Below, piece by piece: positions 19,491 through 28,021 of a stretch of 64,000 nucleotides of DNA. The notes under the pieces are model-generated. The model saw only the letters and a list, made by a program, of their open reading frames with translations. It made no database searches and had not been told where the DNA came from. Position 1 is the stretch's first letter. Every line of letters starts with the position of its first letter. The DNA is taken from assembly GCA_020634035.1 (NCBI GenBank), contig JACKCM010000001.1:372001-436000 (forward strand), given 5' to 3'. Source of the stretch: Candidatus Obscuribacterales bacterium. Lineage in GTDB: Bacteria > Cyanobacteriota > Vampirovibrionia > Obscuribacterales > Obscuribacteraceae. The position numbers and the translations under genes are program-made.

Positions 19491-19709
19491 TCAGTGAATG
19501 GTCGCCGGATTCATCGGATAGCAACCGATGACGCGCGGATACCACTCGGTCATGCACATCCCACGCGGCTCCATCACTTCGACCACGACGGTCTCTTCAT
19601 CGCAATTGCCGAAGCAATCGAAGAGACGGAAGCCGGTGGTCATGACTTCGCCATACATGGAAGTTTGCCAGCTTTCGCTGCTGACAGGTTGAAAACCGTT
19701 GACACTCAT
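19491..19709 (-). CDS. Small protein, unknown
   Basis: 72 aa with four Cys, two of them close together (DCFGNC) and many Met. GAGGAG lies 8 nt before the ATG, which is good support for translation. No family recognised; metal or redox binding is possible. A strong terminator (19733-19766) separates it from the gene upstream, so it needs its own promoter or read-through. Confidence 0.55.
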   Translation of the reverse strand: MSVNGFQPVSSESWQTSMYGEVMTTGFRLFDCFGNCDEETVVVEVMEPRGMCMTEWYPRVIGCYPMNPATIH

Positions 19710-19732
19710 TTTTGCGCTCCTCGCAAAGATGA

Positions 19733-19766
19733 AAAAAACGGGGTCGACGCCGAAGCGCCGACCCCG
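19733..19766 (-). terminator. Intrinsic terminator inside the 19-24 kb cluster
   Basis: On the - strand CGGGGTCG pairs with CGACCCCG around a GC-rich inner hairpin, followed by TTTTTTT. It ends the transcript of the 138-aa gene. Confidence 0.85.
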
Positions 19767-19782
19767 CGATGGCTACTGCCGA

Positions 19783-20199
19783 TCAGGCATTGCCTTCACA
19801 GCAGCCGCACTCACCCCACAGGTGCATCGCCCGGTCGACCGGGTCGGGATGCGTCGCATGGAGCTCGGCGGCCTCGGCGAAGTTCGCCAGGGCACCGTTC
19901 AGGGTGTCGACGTCCAGGTTGCGGAGACAATCCGCGAACGCCTCACCCGTCAGGCCGTTGTTGAGAGCGGACGCGAGAGCATGGAGCTCCACGCCGCTTT
20001 CGATCAGCTCGTCGACCGAGGGGAAGAGAGCGAGGCCCTCATCGCCTTCGTGACGCGCCAGAACGGCATCGGTCTCGGATGCGAAGCGATACCCTTCGAT
20101 GGTGTGAGCCAGAGACGCCAGGGCCATGGCCTCGGCAGTCCAGCCCTCGGAGCGGGCACCGGTGGAAACAACAGCGAGTTCAACATTATTGGTCGTCAT
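19783..20199 (-). CDS. Small acidic helical protein with Cys-rich tail
   Basis: 138 aa, rich in Ala, Glu and Leu, predicted helical, ending in a Cys cluster GECGCCEGNA. AAAGGAG precedes the ATG. The protein of 23974-24264, at the other end of the cluster, shares the plan: MTTN start, Ala/Leu/Asp-rich helical body and a short Cys-containing C-terminus. Function unknown. Confidence 0.55.
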   Translation of the reverse strand: MTTNNVELAVVSTGARSEGWTAEAMALASLAHTIEGYRFASETDAVLARHEGDEGLALFPSVDELIESGVELHALASALNNGLTGEAFADCLRNLDVDTLNGALANFAEAAELHATHPDPVDRAMHLWGECGCCEGNA

Positions 20200-20434
20200 G
20201 GCAGTTTCTCCTTTCGTGAGGATTTAGCAAGAAGGCTGCGCCATTGCCTGTGGTGCAGCCCGTGGGTTGGGCGACGGACCCGACGAAGGGAACCGCCACC
20301 CGGTGATGCCGCCGATACTTCCAGGTGGAGAGCACCGACGACGAAACTGGTTGTTTGGGTTTGTTTTACTTACTACGAAACGTCAGCCACGGTATCTTCT
20401 GTTGAAAGACCGCTGCTGTCCGATTGTGATACGC

Positions 20435-20458
20435 AGCAGGGAGATTGCTCTCCCTGCT
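20435..20458. other. Perfect 10-bp hairpin downstream of the S1-like gene
   Basis: AGCAGGGAGA, TTGC loop, TCTCCCTGCT, 13 bp past the stop of the gene ending at 20472. No T-run follows on the - strand, so termination is uncertain. Confidence 0.45.
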
Positions 20459-20471
20459 ACGCACCTGTTTC

Positions 20472-21005
20472 TCAGGCAGCGTTCAGCTGCCCGGGTTCGC
20501 GCTTGGTCAGCTTCAAACCACCGGCATCGACCATCAGCACGAAGGCTTTGACGGTGATGCCGGAGCGGAAGGAACCAGGCTTGCAGTTGCCGAGTTCGGA
20601 GAAAGGAAGCAGTGCGTGATGACTGTCGATCAAAACGAGGATCGCATCACCGCGAACGCCTTTCACCTTGCCGGAAACACGCTTGCCAGCCGGATACTGC
20701 CGCAGCAGTTCGGGAGAAGGCTCGCCCGCAGGGACTTCGCCTTCTTCCGGCTCCGGATACTCGACCTCGTCATTCAGATTTTCGCTGACGACGAAGGTGG
20801 AGCGGTAGCTCCTGTCCTGCCTTTCCGAAACCACCAGGACACGAATCTCGCATCCGTCGGTGAGTTTCTCGAAGGGTGTGACCATCCTTCTTGCAGGAAG
20901 GTACGCAGTTTCGCCCGAGTCGAGTTCGAGAACGACTGAGCGTCTGCATTCGTTGCGTCCTACCACTTCTCCGTGGAGGATTTCGCCTAATCTTGTTAGT
21001 GCCAT
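20472..21005 (-). CDS. Tandem S1-like (OB-fold) protein
   Basis: 177 aa from the start chosen at 21005, where GGAG is 9 nt upstream; the frame also has a Met at 21020. Two similar segments are seen: LGEILHGEVVGR...VVLELDSGETAYLPARRM (about 5-70), and RVSGKVKGVRGDAILVLIDSHHALLPFSEL (about 108-170). Both follow the S1 pattern of an extended strand, a glycine turn and a 'xLPxSxL' end, so RNA or DNA binding is inferred. A Pro/Glu linker joins them. The match is partial, so this is not certain. GC3-rich. Confidence 0.5.
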   Translation of the reverse strand: MALTRLGEILHGEVVGRNECRRSVVLELDSGETAYLPARRMVTPFEKLTDGCEIRVLVVSERQDRSYRSTFVVSENLNDEVEYPEPEEGEVPAGEPSPELLRQYPAGKRVSGKVKGVRGDAILVLIDSHHALLPFSELGNCKPGSFRSGITVKAFVLMVDAGGLKLTKREPGQLNAA

Positions 21006-21160
21006 TGTAGTAATCTCCATTTTCTCTCCGCGAGCATGTGCGGAGGTTTTCTTTTGAAAAAAACCTGGACAGGGGGCACCACCATCAGTGATAAGCGCCA
21101 TGAACCAGGCGGCAGCCCGGAGGTCTTGCGACCACCGGGCACCGGGTTAGAGGACTCGAC

Positions 21161-21796
21161 TCAGCTCTTGTCCGAGACCGCCGCAAGGAACTGCAGCAGG
21201 TACAGGAAGAAGTTCATGAAGTCGAGGTAGATCGTCATGGTGAGACGCACGGCCGATTCCCACGTATTCACCGACTGGCTGAGCCGGAAGAAATCGAAGA
21301 TGAAGTAGCCTGCGAAGACCACCATGCCGATCAGGGAGTAGACGATGTTCACCGTCCGCGACATGCGAACGAAGATACCGACGACGCCCGCGATGATCAG
21401 ACCGAAGAGCCCGAACATCAGGTAGGTGCCCATCCCACTGAAGTCGACGCCGGAGAACATCCCGACGCCGCCAGTGATTGCCATGACACCGGCGGTGCCG
21501 GCATAGGCGAGACAGACCGTCTGCCAACCGAGGCGGTCGGCGTAGGCCTGGACGGCCGGTCCGATGAAGAGACCGGAGATGAAGGTCCAGACCATCAGCA
21601 CGGCCACGCCGACGCCGGGGGAGACCGCAGCGGCGAAGTAGACGGCGATGGTGCCGGCGATGAAGAGAATCGCCAGACCGATGAATGCCCCGAGCGAGCG
21701 CACGTTGCGGCCGAGGAAGGTTCCTCCGGCGCCGACCAGCATGCAGCAAGCGAGAAGCATCGCGACTTTGGTGAGAAGGGTGGTTTCAGCCAACAT
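21161..21796 (-). CDS. Bax inhibitor-1 (BI-1/YccA) family membrane protein
   Basis: 211 aa with seven predicted membrane helices. Family hallmarks: GYFIFDFFRL near 165-175, with the conserved acidic residue in helix 6, and the ending YLDFMNFFLYLLQFL near 190-205. Bacterial members act as pH-sensitive calcium leak channels, or bind FtsH (YccA modulates FtsH in E. coli), which is notable because the window also carries FtsH and an SPFH protein. A GNRA-type hairpin (about 21112-21140) follows the gene. GC3-rich. Confidence 0.85.
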   Translation of the reverse strand: MLAETTLLTKVAMLLACCMLVGAGGTFLGRNVRSLGAFIGLAILFIAGTIAVYFAAAVSPGVGVAVLMVWTFISGLFIGPAVQAYADRLGWQTVCLAYAGTAGVMAITGGVGMFSGVDFSGMGTYLMFGLFGLIIAGVVGIFVRMSRTVNIVYSLIGMVVFAGYFIFDFFRLSQSVNTWESAVRLTMTIYLDFMNFFLYLLQFLAAVSDKS

Positions 21797-21841
21797 AGAT
21801 TTCAGTTCCTATGGTTGTGGGCTTGCGCCCGGATGAAAGTA

Positions 21842-21871
21842 GAGGCAGCCACCGCCATTGGTGACTGCCTC
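21842..21871 (-). terminator. Hairpin downstream of the 294-aa gene
   Basis: GAGGCAG and CACC on the left pair with GGTG and CTGCCTC on the right, with one mismatch. The - strand continues with TACTTTC. Likely but not strong terminator. Confidence 0.5.
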
Positions 21872-21907
21872 CAGATGCCCAGAGAGATGGTTGTCGTCTT
21901 CTACCGG

Positions 21908-22792
21908 TTAGACCGGCATCAGAACAACACCCATGCCATACGGGCGGTCTTCGGTTTCGGCAGCGGCAGCGACACAGTTGTCGATGCCGACGCCGGTCTC
22001 GTTGTCATCGACGACGACCGACACCGGGTTCTCGCGAAAGACCCGGGCAGCCGCCGTAGGAGAACAGCTCCTCAAGGCGCTGAAGAACTTTCCGCGAAGT
22101 TCCTTCGCCTTGCGATTGAGCGCGGCCACCGGGGAGCACTTGGCCTGCCGGTAGCAAGCTTCGTGAACCCGATACTCGGGCAATGTGATCACCCGAATCA
22201 GAATCCGGCTCTCGTAGTCGCCCGCCTCCCGATACCGCCAGGTGACCGCAGTGACCTCGATGAACGCCTTGGCGTTTCGGTCCCACTGCAGCTGGCCACC
22301 CCACGGCGTCAGAGCGAAGCTCTTCACACCGACACAGTAGTACTGACGGAGCACGTCGGTGGTACCGGTGGCACCACCATAGTGTCCGGCGCCCATGCTG
22401 TCCTTGCCGGCCTTGGAAGACCAGGTCGAGAGCGGCATGAGCTCCTTGTACTGCCTTTTCAGGTCGCGCCCGCCGGTGCGGATCCAGGGAACGCGAACCA
22501 GATCCGCCGAGCCGGTGAAAGTCTCCAGCCAGCCCAGGAAATCCGGTTTACCGTGTCCGACGACGTGCACGGCATAGGTACCGGCCTGCTCATCGAAGCC
22601 GATCCGAGCGAAGCGCGCCGGACCTTTGCTGTCGTTGGAGCTGACACAGTCGCCGTAGTCCGCCGAATCGAAGCTGTCTCCGAAGTCGTACGAACAGACA
22701 TCGCCATCGAAGAAGTCATAGTCTCCTCCGCAGAGCCCCGGACCATTCATGTCGAGGTCGGGACCGCTGGAGTCATTCAGGCTGTCAAACAT
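21908..22792 (-). CDS. Unknown protein with acidic N-terminal region
   Basis: 294 aa. The first 58 residues are rich in Asp, Gly, Ser and Phe/Tyr and look disordered. The remainder is a soluble domain rich in Trp and Arg with about seven Cys. GGAGG is 8 nt upstream of the ATG. The gene starts 41 bp after the stop of the Cas4-like nuclease gene, so these two are probably co-transcribed and may act together. No family recognised. Confidence 0.5.
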   Translation of the reverse strand: MFDSLNDSSGPDLDMNGPGLCGGDYDFFDGDVCSYDFGDSFDSADYGDCVSSNDSKGPARFARIGFDEQAGTYAVHVVGHGKPDFLGWLETFTGSADLVRVPWIRTGGRDLKRQYKELMPLSTWSSKAGKDSMGAGHYGGATGTTDVLRQYYCVGVKSFALTPWGGQLQWDRNAKAFIEVTAVTWRYREAGDYESRILIRVITLPEYRVHEACYRQAKCSPVAALNRKAKELRGKFFSALRSCSPTAAARVFRENPVSVVVDDNETGVGIDNCVAAAAETEDRPYGMGVVLMPV

Positions 22793-22832
22793 GACATACC
22801 TCCTTCCAGGTTAAGATTGAATCCGACGCTTT

Positions 22833-23732
22833 TCAGGCGGTCCTGCGACGCGCCCCGCCGAGTTGCGGCACCTTCAGACGCTGGCGAGAGGCCGGCGGGA
22901 AGCTGGCGACGTTATCGCCTTCCCCACCATTCTCCTTCCAGCGCGCATAGGCACGACAGTGCTCCTTGACCGAGCACCGCTCGCAGTGGTCTCCCAGGGT
23001 GGGCTTGAACCGATTCTTCTCCAGGGCCAATTCGATCTGCCGGATGACATCACGAACGTTCCTGAGGTTGAAATCGACCTTCGCCCGCGAGAACCAGAAC
23101 TCGCGGTCCGGGTTTTCGGAGTCGCCGAGCAGGCGAACGATGAGCTTGATGGAGCCGAAGAATTCTTCCCGACGCGTCAGGTAGACAACCAGACCAAAGA
23201 AGAAGATCTGGTCGACATGCGAGTCGCGCAGTCGGCCGCCGGTTTTCTTGTCGACGACCTGAATGATCTCCGAGCCCCTGTCACCCACCGTCATGGAGAC
23301 CTCGTCGGGTTTAGCGACGAGTTCCCACCCGGTGACTTCGTCCAGCCAACGGACCAGTTTTTCCCGACGGATGTCGAAAGCCTGCTCGTCTTCCAGTTCA
23401 TCAGCCACTTGAATGAGCTTCCGAACCTTGGACTCGACTTCGGCCCTCTTCTCCGCCGGCAGTTCAGCCAGCCCTTCTTGCAGAAGGCGCTCCCTGTTGC
23501 CCTCGTCGGTCACGGCGGAGCCGTCGTGGGTCAGGTTGCCGACCACCTGCTCATCGCGGAGAGCTGCCTTGGCGGCACCCTCCTTGATCAGCCGGTAGGC
23601 GAGCTGGCACATCTGGAAGGTCCGAATATCCGAGTAGGAAATCGAACGCTCCCCGAGGTTGTTGACGGGTTTGAACGGGGGCCTTCCACGGACCGCCTTC
23701 CCGTCTTGTACTTGGGATACTTGTGTATTCAT
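22833..23732 (-). CDS. Cas4/RecB-like PD-(D/E)XK nuclease with predicted Fe-S cluster
   Basis: 299 aa from MNTQ at 23732, where CTGGAG is 6 nt upstream. The nuclease core shows Asp143 (KPDEV) and the D-x-K pair Asp161/Lys163 in IIQVVDKKTG. Cys42 (MCQLAYRL) and a C-terminal CERCSVKEHC (250, 253, 259) give the one-plus-three Cys pattern that binds an iron-sulfur cluster in Cas4 and AddB. Family members are DNA exonucleases or end-processing enzymes in recombination, CRISPR adaptation or phage replication. No cas genes or repeats are nearby. A basic tail follows the Cys motif. GC3-rich. Confidence 0.75.
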   Translation of the reverse strand: MNTQVSQVQDGKAVRGRPPFKPVNNLGERSISYSDIRTFQMCQLAYRLIKEGAAKAALRDEQVVGNLTHDGSAVTDEGNRERLLQEGLAELPAEKRAEVESKVRKLIQVADELEDEQAFDIRREKLVRWLDEVTGWELVAKPDEVSMTVGDRGSEIIQVVDKKTGGRLRDSHVDQIFFFGLVVYLTRREEFFGSIKLIVRLLGDSENPDREFWFSRAKVDFNLRNVRDVIRQIELALEKNRFKPTLGDHCERCSVKEHCRAYARWKENGGEGDNVASFPPASRQRLKVPQLGGARRRTA

Positions 23733-23973
23733 GATTTTCTCCAGTTTAGTTTGATGACTTAAATTGGGGTTGTTTCCCCTGTCGACTCTCGAGCATGTCG
23801 AGAGCCGACCCGCACCGGACCGCATGCGACCCGGCCCTTCCATGGCTGAGCCTGGAGGCTCGACCACAGATGGGGGATTTAGCCGGCGTACCGAGAAGCA
23901 CTAACGGGCAACGCAGAGCGAAGAGGCGGCAGCAGCCTCTCCTACTCAGCGTGTTGCGCTAATGCGTGGAACG

Positions 23974-24264
23974 TCAGCAGTTGCAGAACCCGCCTTCGCG
24001 ATGAAGACGGTTGAAGGAAGCGACCAGCTCATCGGGGGCGATCTTCACCGTGGACGGAGACGCGATGAAACGCTCCAACATGGTGTTGACCTCCTCCATG
24101 GAGTCGATGCGCTGTTCCAGCATCGCCGCGAAGAGGGCGACATCGAGACCAGCCTCGCAGGCTTCAGCGAAAAGGCTCTGGTCGAGCCCATCGGCAAAAG
24201 CTGCCAGCAGTTCGGATTGGACCTTCTGAGAGGTTTCCTGGGCAGTGGTGATGTTCGTAGTCAT
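23974..24264 (-). CDS. Small helical protein with Cys tail
   Basis: 96 aa from MTTNITT at 24264, chosen because AAAGGAG is 8 nt upstream; the frame extends to 24315 without support. Helical, rich in Ala, Glu and Leu, ending EGGFCNC. It resembles the 138-aa protein at 19783 in plan and in the MTTN start. First gene of the - strand cluster. Function unknown. Confidence 0.55.
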   Translation of the reverse strand: MTTNITTAQETSQKVQSELLAAFADGLDQSLFAEACEAGLDVALFAAMLEQRIDSMEEVNTMLERFIASPSTVKIAPDELVASFNRLHREGGFCNC

Positions 24265-24922
24265 AATCGTTGCTCCTTTTTTGATCGAGAGATACGGTTC
24301 GCGACTCCGCATCAAACGACCTGGTTTTTGTTATCGAAACAACTGAGCGCGCTCCGAAAGGTACGTCGAGAACTCGACATAGCTGCCCTTTTCGAAGAGA
24401 CGCATTTATGGTGCCGACTTTCGCGAATTGCCGACAACTAATTGCAGGTAAACCTGCTACTAGCCAGATGGAAGCCCCGGGGACACTGTGCGTGCCTGGT
24501 AAAAGTTCGAATTAGTTTGACTGAGCTGGGTTTGTGGTTTTCTTCAGTCCTGTGTTCCTGGGGGTTTATCTATTTGATAAGTCCACCCTAATAAAAGAAG
24601 ACTCCTCTTGACAATAGAGGGACATTTTCGGGCGACCCGCAAAAACCTGCAAAACCAGGCAACAAAAGCCTGCCCCCGGGCTGCAAAGCGTTACCCAGCC
24701 AGGCATTCAGCCAGGCAATTCATTAAAGGCAGAAGTTACATAAAAGAGTAGTTTTTTCGTAGATCTACGATTAAATCTGATCTCTTAAAAGTTAGCGCGA
24801 CTTAATTAGTCTCTCATAATCTATATTTATGGCATTTCCGAAGCAGCCCCAGAGCTAATGCCACCCTTGCGGAAAGAGCCAAAGAAATCAGCTGGAGATC
24901 TAATTACTACTAGATTAAATGC
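24265..24922. other. Intergenic region upstream of the 19-24 kb cluster
   Basis: 658 bp without a supported gene. It should hold the promoter for the cluster on its left. A short hairpin CCTCTTGACAATAGAGG lies near 24602-24618. The stop of the esterase-like gene is at its right edge; no clear terminator for it is seen. Confidence 0.35.
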
Positions 24923-25888
24923 TTAGCGAGAGTTCGCTAGTTTGCGGCGAGAGAAGAATCTCCAGATTTCCTGGGCACCATCGAAATCTTTACAAGTGCT
25001 CCCGAACTTCCTGGAAGACAGCTCTTTCTTGCTGCCAGGCCAACCATGACCGCCTTCCTCCACAGCCATGAGCACCACCTCCGATTGCCCGGCACAATCA
25101 CGATATTGAACCCAGCGAACCCTGGTGCTATCGGTCGGATCGAGGTCAGGCAGCAAACCTTGCTCATAGCGACCGGCACATTTATTGGCTTTGACCCAGA
25201 AGTCCACTGCCTGAGAAGCCGATACGACTCGCCCGAGACCGTGCTTCAGCTTACCCGGGTCAATGGCGCCACCTTCGTAGGGGACAATCGGGTCTTTCAT
25301 GCCGACAACAAACAAAACCGATACCGGTGCCAGGGGCTTTCGTTTGTGATAAACGATTTCAGGCAGAGTCGCCGAAACGGAAGCCACCGCCGTTATTTTA
25401 TTCGGCCTGTTGACCGCAAGAGACTGGCAGAAAAAGCCGCCGTCACCAAGACCACAGGCATAGACTCTCTTAGTGTCGATGTTCCATTTGATCTCCAGGC
25501 GATCAACCAGTTTTTCTACAAAGCCGATGTCGTCATAGAGATGAGCCCAACTACCTTTTCGTCCGTCATTCCAGACACCCTTGACCGCTTCCGGATAGAC
25601 GACAATAAACGCTCCGCCATCGGATATAGTGTTGAATCCGGTGATTTCACTGATCTCGGCAGCATCCTGGTCTCGATCATGAAACACCATCACCAGAGGC
25701 ACAGGCCGCCCCGGATCATAACTTGCCGGAGCGTGGATAAAATACTTCCGCTTCACCCCTTCATGCACCATTTCCCTGGCGATCAAATTATCGACATCGG
25801 CAGCCCGGGCGGCACGAATTGAAAATGAACCGAGAGAGAGGAACAGGACTACCACCAGAAAAGCGACCAATGACAGAATCCGTCCCAT
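24923..25888 (-). CDS. Secreted PHB-depolymerase/feruloyl-esterase-like protein lacking the catalytic Ser
   Basis: 321 aa. Signal peptide about 1-29 (hydrophobic core, AARA-A cleavage region), then an alpha/beta-hydrolase of the LpqC/polyhydroxybutyrate depolymerase type. The nucleophile elbow that normally reads GxSxG is ACGLGDGG, with Gly148 in place of Ser. The other triad positions are kept: Asp in GMKDPIVPYEG near 227 and His in GGHGWPG near 290. Ester hydrolysis by the standard mechanism is therefore unlikely; carbohydrate or polymer binding is an alternative. Mixed codons. The upstream DUF4388-like gene ends (- strand) three bases before this start. Confidence 0.7.
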   Translation of the reverse strand: MGRILSLVAFLVVVLFLSLGSFSIRAARAADVDNLIAREMVHEGVKRKYFIHAPASYDPGRPVPLVMVFHDRDQDAAEISEITGFNTISDGGAFIVVYPEAVKGVWNDGRKGSWAHLYDDIGFVEKLVDRLEIKWNIDTKRVYACGLGDGGFFCQSLAVNRPNKITAVASVSATLPEIVYHKRKPLAPVSVLFVVGMKDPIVPYEGGAIDPGKLKHGLGRVVSASQAVDFWVKANKCAGRYEQGLLPDLDPTDSTRVRWVQYRDCAGQSEVVLMAVEEGGHGWPGSKKELSSRKFGSTCKDFDGAQEIWRFFSRRKLANSR

Positions 25889-25891
25889 TGG

Positions 25892-26536
25892 CTATTTCTG
25901 GCTTAAAAGCAAGTTGTTGAAGAACGTCAACAGTTCATTGTGATACATGAACACTGACAGAACCACGGTAAATCCGGCGATTATGCAAAGCCCCGCCCGA
26001 AAGAAACGCCAGTAGCCCAGGTCGAACTTTCTTGATTTACTGGCGGCATTTACCACCACCGACTTCGGGGCTTCCGCCCTTTCATCGACTGAAAGATCTT
26101 TTTTTTCATCCGGTTGCAGATTCGGCGGGATCTCCATATTCCCCGTCTGACGAATGGCATCCTGGGGATGAGGATCTATCAAACCTTCCGGACTCTCGGG
26201 CAGATCCGGCAAAAGTGGAACGATCTTTTCCACCTTGATCCAGAGTGACTGATTCACGTCGGCTACATGCTTTCGCATCGGATCGAGAATGGCATAGTTT
26301 CCTTCAGAAACAGACAGGAGCCTGCGCACGGCCTCGTATCCGCTCTCACCGGTCGGCACAATTTTGCCTCCGACGATATAGCCGCCCTGGGAGAAACCGA
26401 TTCTTCCCTGTAAATCCGAGTTGTTGTCATTAATCCTAAGAACCGGCGTTTTCACCGACTTTATCTCAGCGCATGTCCGAAGGATATCGTCTATTCCTTC
26501 ATCCGCAGTTATCTTGCCTTCAATGATTACGTCCAC
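25892..26536 (-). CDS. DUF4388-like protein with C-terminal membrane anchor
   Basis: 214 aa. The N-terminal part (about 1-90) shows the PatA/DUF4388-type pattern GRIGFSQGGYIVGGKI...TGESGYEAVRRLLSVSEGNYAI. This is followed by a Pro/Glu-rich linker and one membrane helix at about 183-205. Proteins of this type are linked to gliding and surface signalling in other bacteria; the role here is open. It overlaps no neighbour but is only 3 bp from the esterase-like gene, so the two form an operon. Confidence 0.6.
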   Translation of the reverse strand: MDVIIEGKITADEGIDDILRTCAEIKSVKTPVLRINDNNSDLQGRIGFSQGGYIVGGKIVPTGESGYEAVRRLLSVSEGNYAILDPMRKHVADVNQSLWIKVEKIVPLLPDLPESPEGLIDPHPQDAIRQTGNMEIPPNLQPDEKKDLSVDERAEAPKSVVVNAASKSRKFDLGYWRFFRAGLCIIAGFTVVLSVFMYHNELLTFFNNLLLSQK

Positions 26537-26740
26537 GATAACCTCGACAAATTCAGGACCGCCGGTGCCTTAATGCTAGACCTGATTACAGCAAATCGTA
26601 ACTAACAACCTATGGCTCAGGCACTCTAGTCTAGCAGATATCCCCGGGGAATGGTGGCACCGAACACTGGCACAATACCAACCGGATACCGAGCAGGGAA
26701 GCGCAGATTTACTTACGAAAGTGCGGTAAAATTTGCCACT

Positions 26741-27865
26741 ATGAAAAAGCGCATTATGTGTGTGTTTGGAACCAGACCAGAAGCTGTCAAGCTATCACCT
26801 GTGGTCCGAGCCCTCGAAAAATCAGAACTCCTGCAACCCGTAGTGGTGCTCACAGCTCAACATCGAGAGATGTTGGATCAAATGTTGAAGTGGTTCCAGG
26901 TAAAACCGGACCACGACCTCAATGTGATGCGACACGGACAGAGTCTGGCCGAATTGACCGCAAGAGTTTTACAGGGCATGGATGAACTTTTATCAGAAGC
27001 GAAGCCGGACATGCTCCTGGTTCAGGGTGACACCATAACAGTCATGGCAGCCTCTCTGGCCGCCTTCTATCACAAGGTTCCGGTCGGCCATGTGGAAGCA
27101 GGCTTGCGAACGGAAGATCGCTACAATCCCTTTCCAGAAGAGATGTCCAGGCGCCAGACCAGCAGGCTGGCCACTTTGCACTTCGCGCCCACAACCCTGG
27201 CTGTCGAGAATCTCAAAACAGAAAACATTACCGAGAATGTTTATTTGACCGGCAATACGGTGATAGATGCCCTGGTCGACACCTCAGCCAGACTCGATTC
27301 ACTCGAATTGGACCAAACTCTGTTCGGCAGAGCCGATTTCGATAAGTACAAAGTGCTCCTTGTTACCGCCCACAGAAGGGAGAACTGGGGAGATTCCATG
27401 GAGCAGATTGCCCTGGGATTGAAAGCAATAGCCGACAAATACGAAGATGTACAGATTCTCTATCCGATTCACAAGAATCCGATTGTTCGTGAATCTATAG
27501 CACCGATTTTTGAGGGACATCCGCGCCTCATCAACGTAGAACCCCTGGACTATGTGCCTTTTGTCTATGCTATGCGCAAAAGCTTCTTCATTCTCACTGA
27601 CTCCGGCGGTATCCAAGAGGAAGCCCCATCCCTGGGCAAACCGGTACTGGTGATGCGCACCAACACCGAAAGACCCGAAGCGATTCAAGCCGGCACCGCC
27701 AAACTGGTAGGCGTCACAGCCGATGGCATCTTCCAAGGAGCCTCCCGACTGATTGACAACCAGGACGAATACCGGGGCATGGCAAAAGCGGCAAATCCCT
27801 TCGGAGACGGCTCAGCAGCCAGTAAAATCGTCCAGGTTATCGAAAAACACTTCGCGAACTCCTGA
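26741..27865 (+). CDS. wecB: UDP-N-acetylglucosamine 2-epimerase (non-hydrolysing)
   Basis: 374 aa from MKKRIM at 26741. Interconverts UDP-GlcNAc and UDP-ManNAc for surface polysaccharide. Family motifs in order: FGTRPEAVK, QGDTITVMA, GHVEAGLRT, PFPEEMSR, AHRRENWG, and TDSGGIQEEAPSLGKPVLVMR with TERPE. The frame is open to 26651 but the extra 30 residues are not family-like. Ribosome site weak. Divergent from the DUF4388-like gene. A glycosyltransferase lies 1.4 kb downstream but after another gene. Confidence 0.93.
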   Translation: MKKRIMCVFGTRPEAVKLSPVVRALEKSELLQPVVVLTAQHREMLDQMLKWFQVKPDHDLNVMRHGQSLAELTARVLQGMDELLSEAKPDMLLVQGDTITVMAASLAAFYHKVPVGHVEAGLRTEDRYNPFPEEMSRRQTSRLATLHFAPTTLAVENLKTENITENVYLTGNTVIDALVDTSARLDSLELDQTLFGRADFDKYKVLLVTAHRRENWGDSMEQIALGLKAIADKYEDVQILYPIHKNPIVRESIAPIFEGHPRLINVEPLDYVPFVYAMRKSFFILTDSGGIQEEAPSLGKPVLVMRTNTERPEAIQAGTAKLVGVTADGIFQGASRLIDNQDEYRGMAKAANPFGDGSAASKIVQVIEKHFANS

Positions 27866-28021
27866 CCTGCTAAAAGGTCAACTGTTTCCTAACTGTTAAG
27901 AATGCAAAGGATCTATCAGTAAAGCGATATTATGGTCAGATTGCTTCTGGGATAGAGGAGCACTACAAGTCTCTTGAGAGGCTTGAGTTCAGCCTGTGAC
28001 CTTAGCGAAAGGAGAGAGAAG

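Noticed and set aside
21815..22969. 384-codon + frame over two cluster genes
   Set aside because: Spans two - strand genes that each have ribosome sites; the nuclease motifs are on the - strand.
22833..23732. Cas4 of a CRISPR system
   Set aside because: No cas1/cas2 or repeat array in the window; the fold is shared with many non-CRISPR nucleases.
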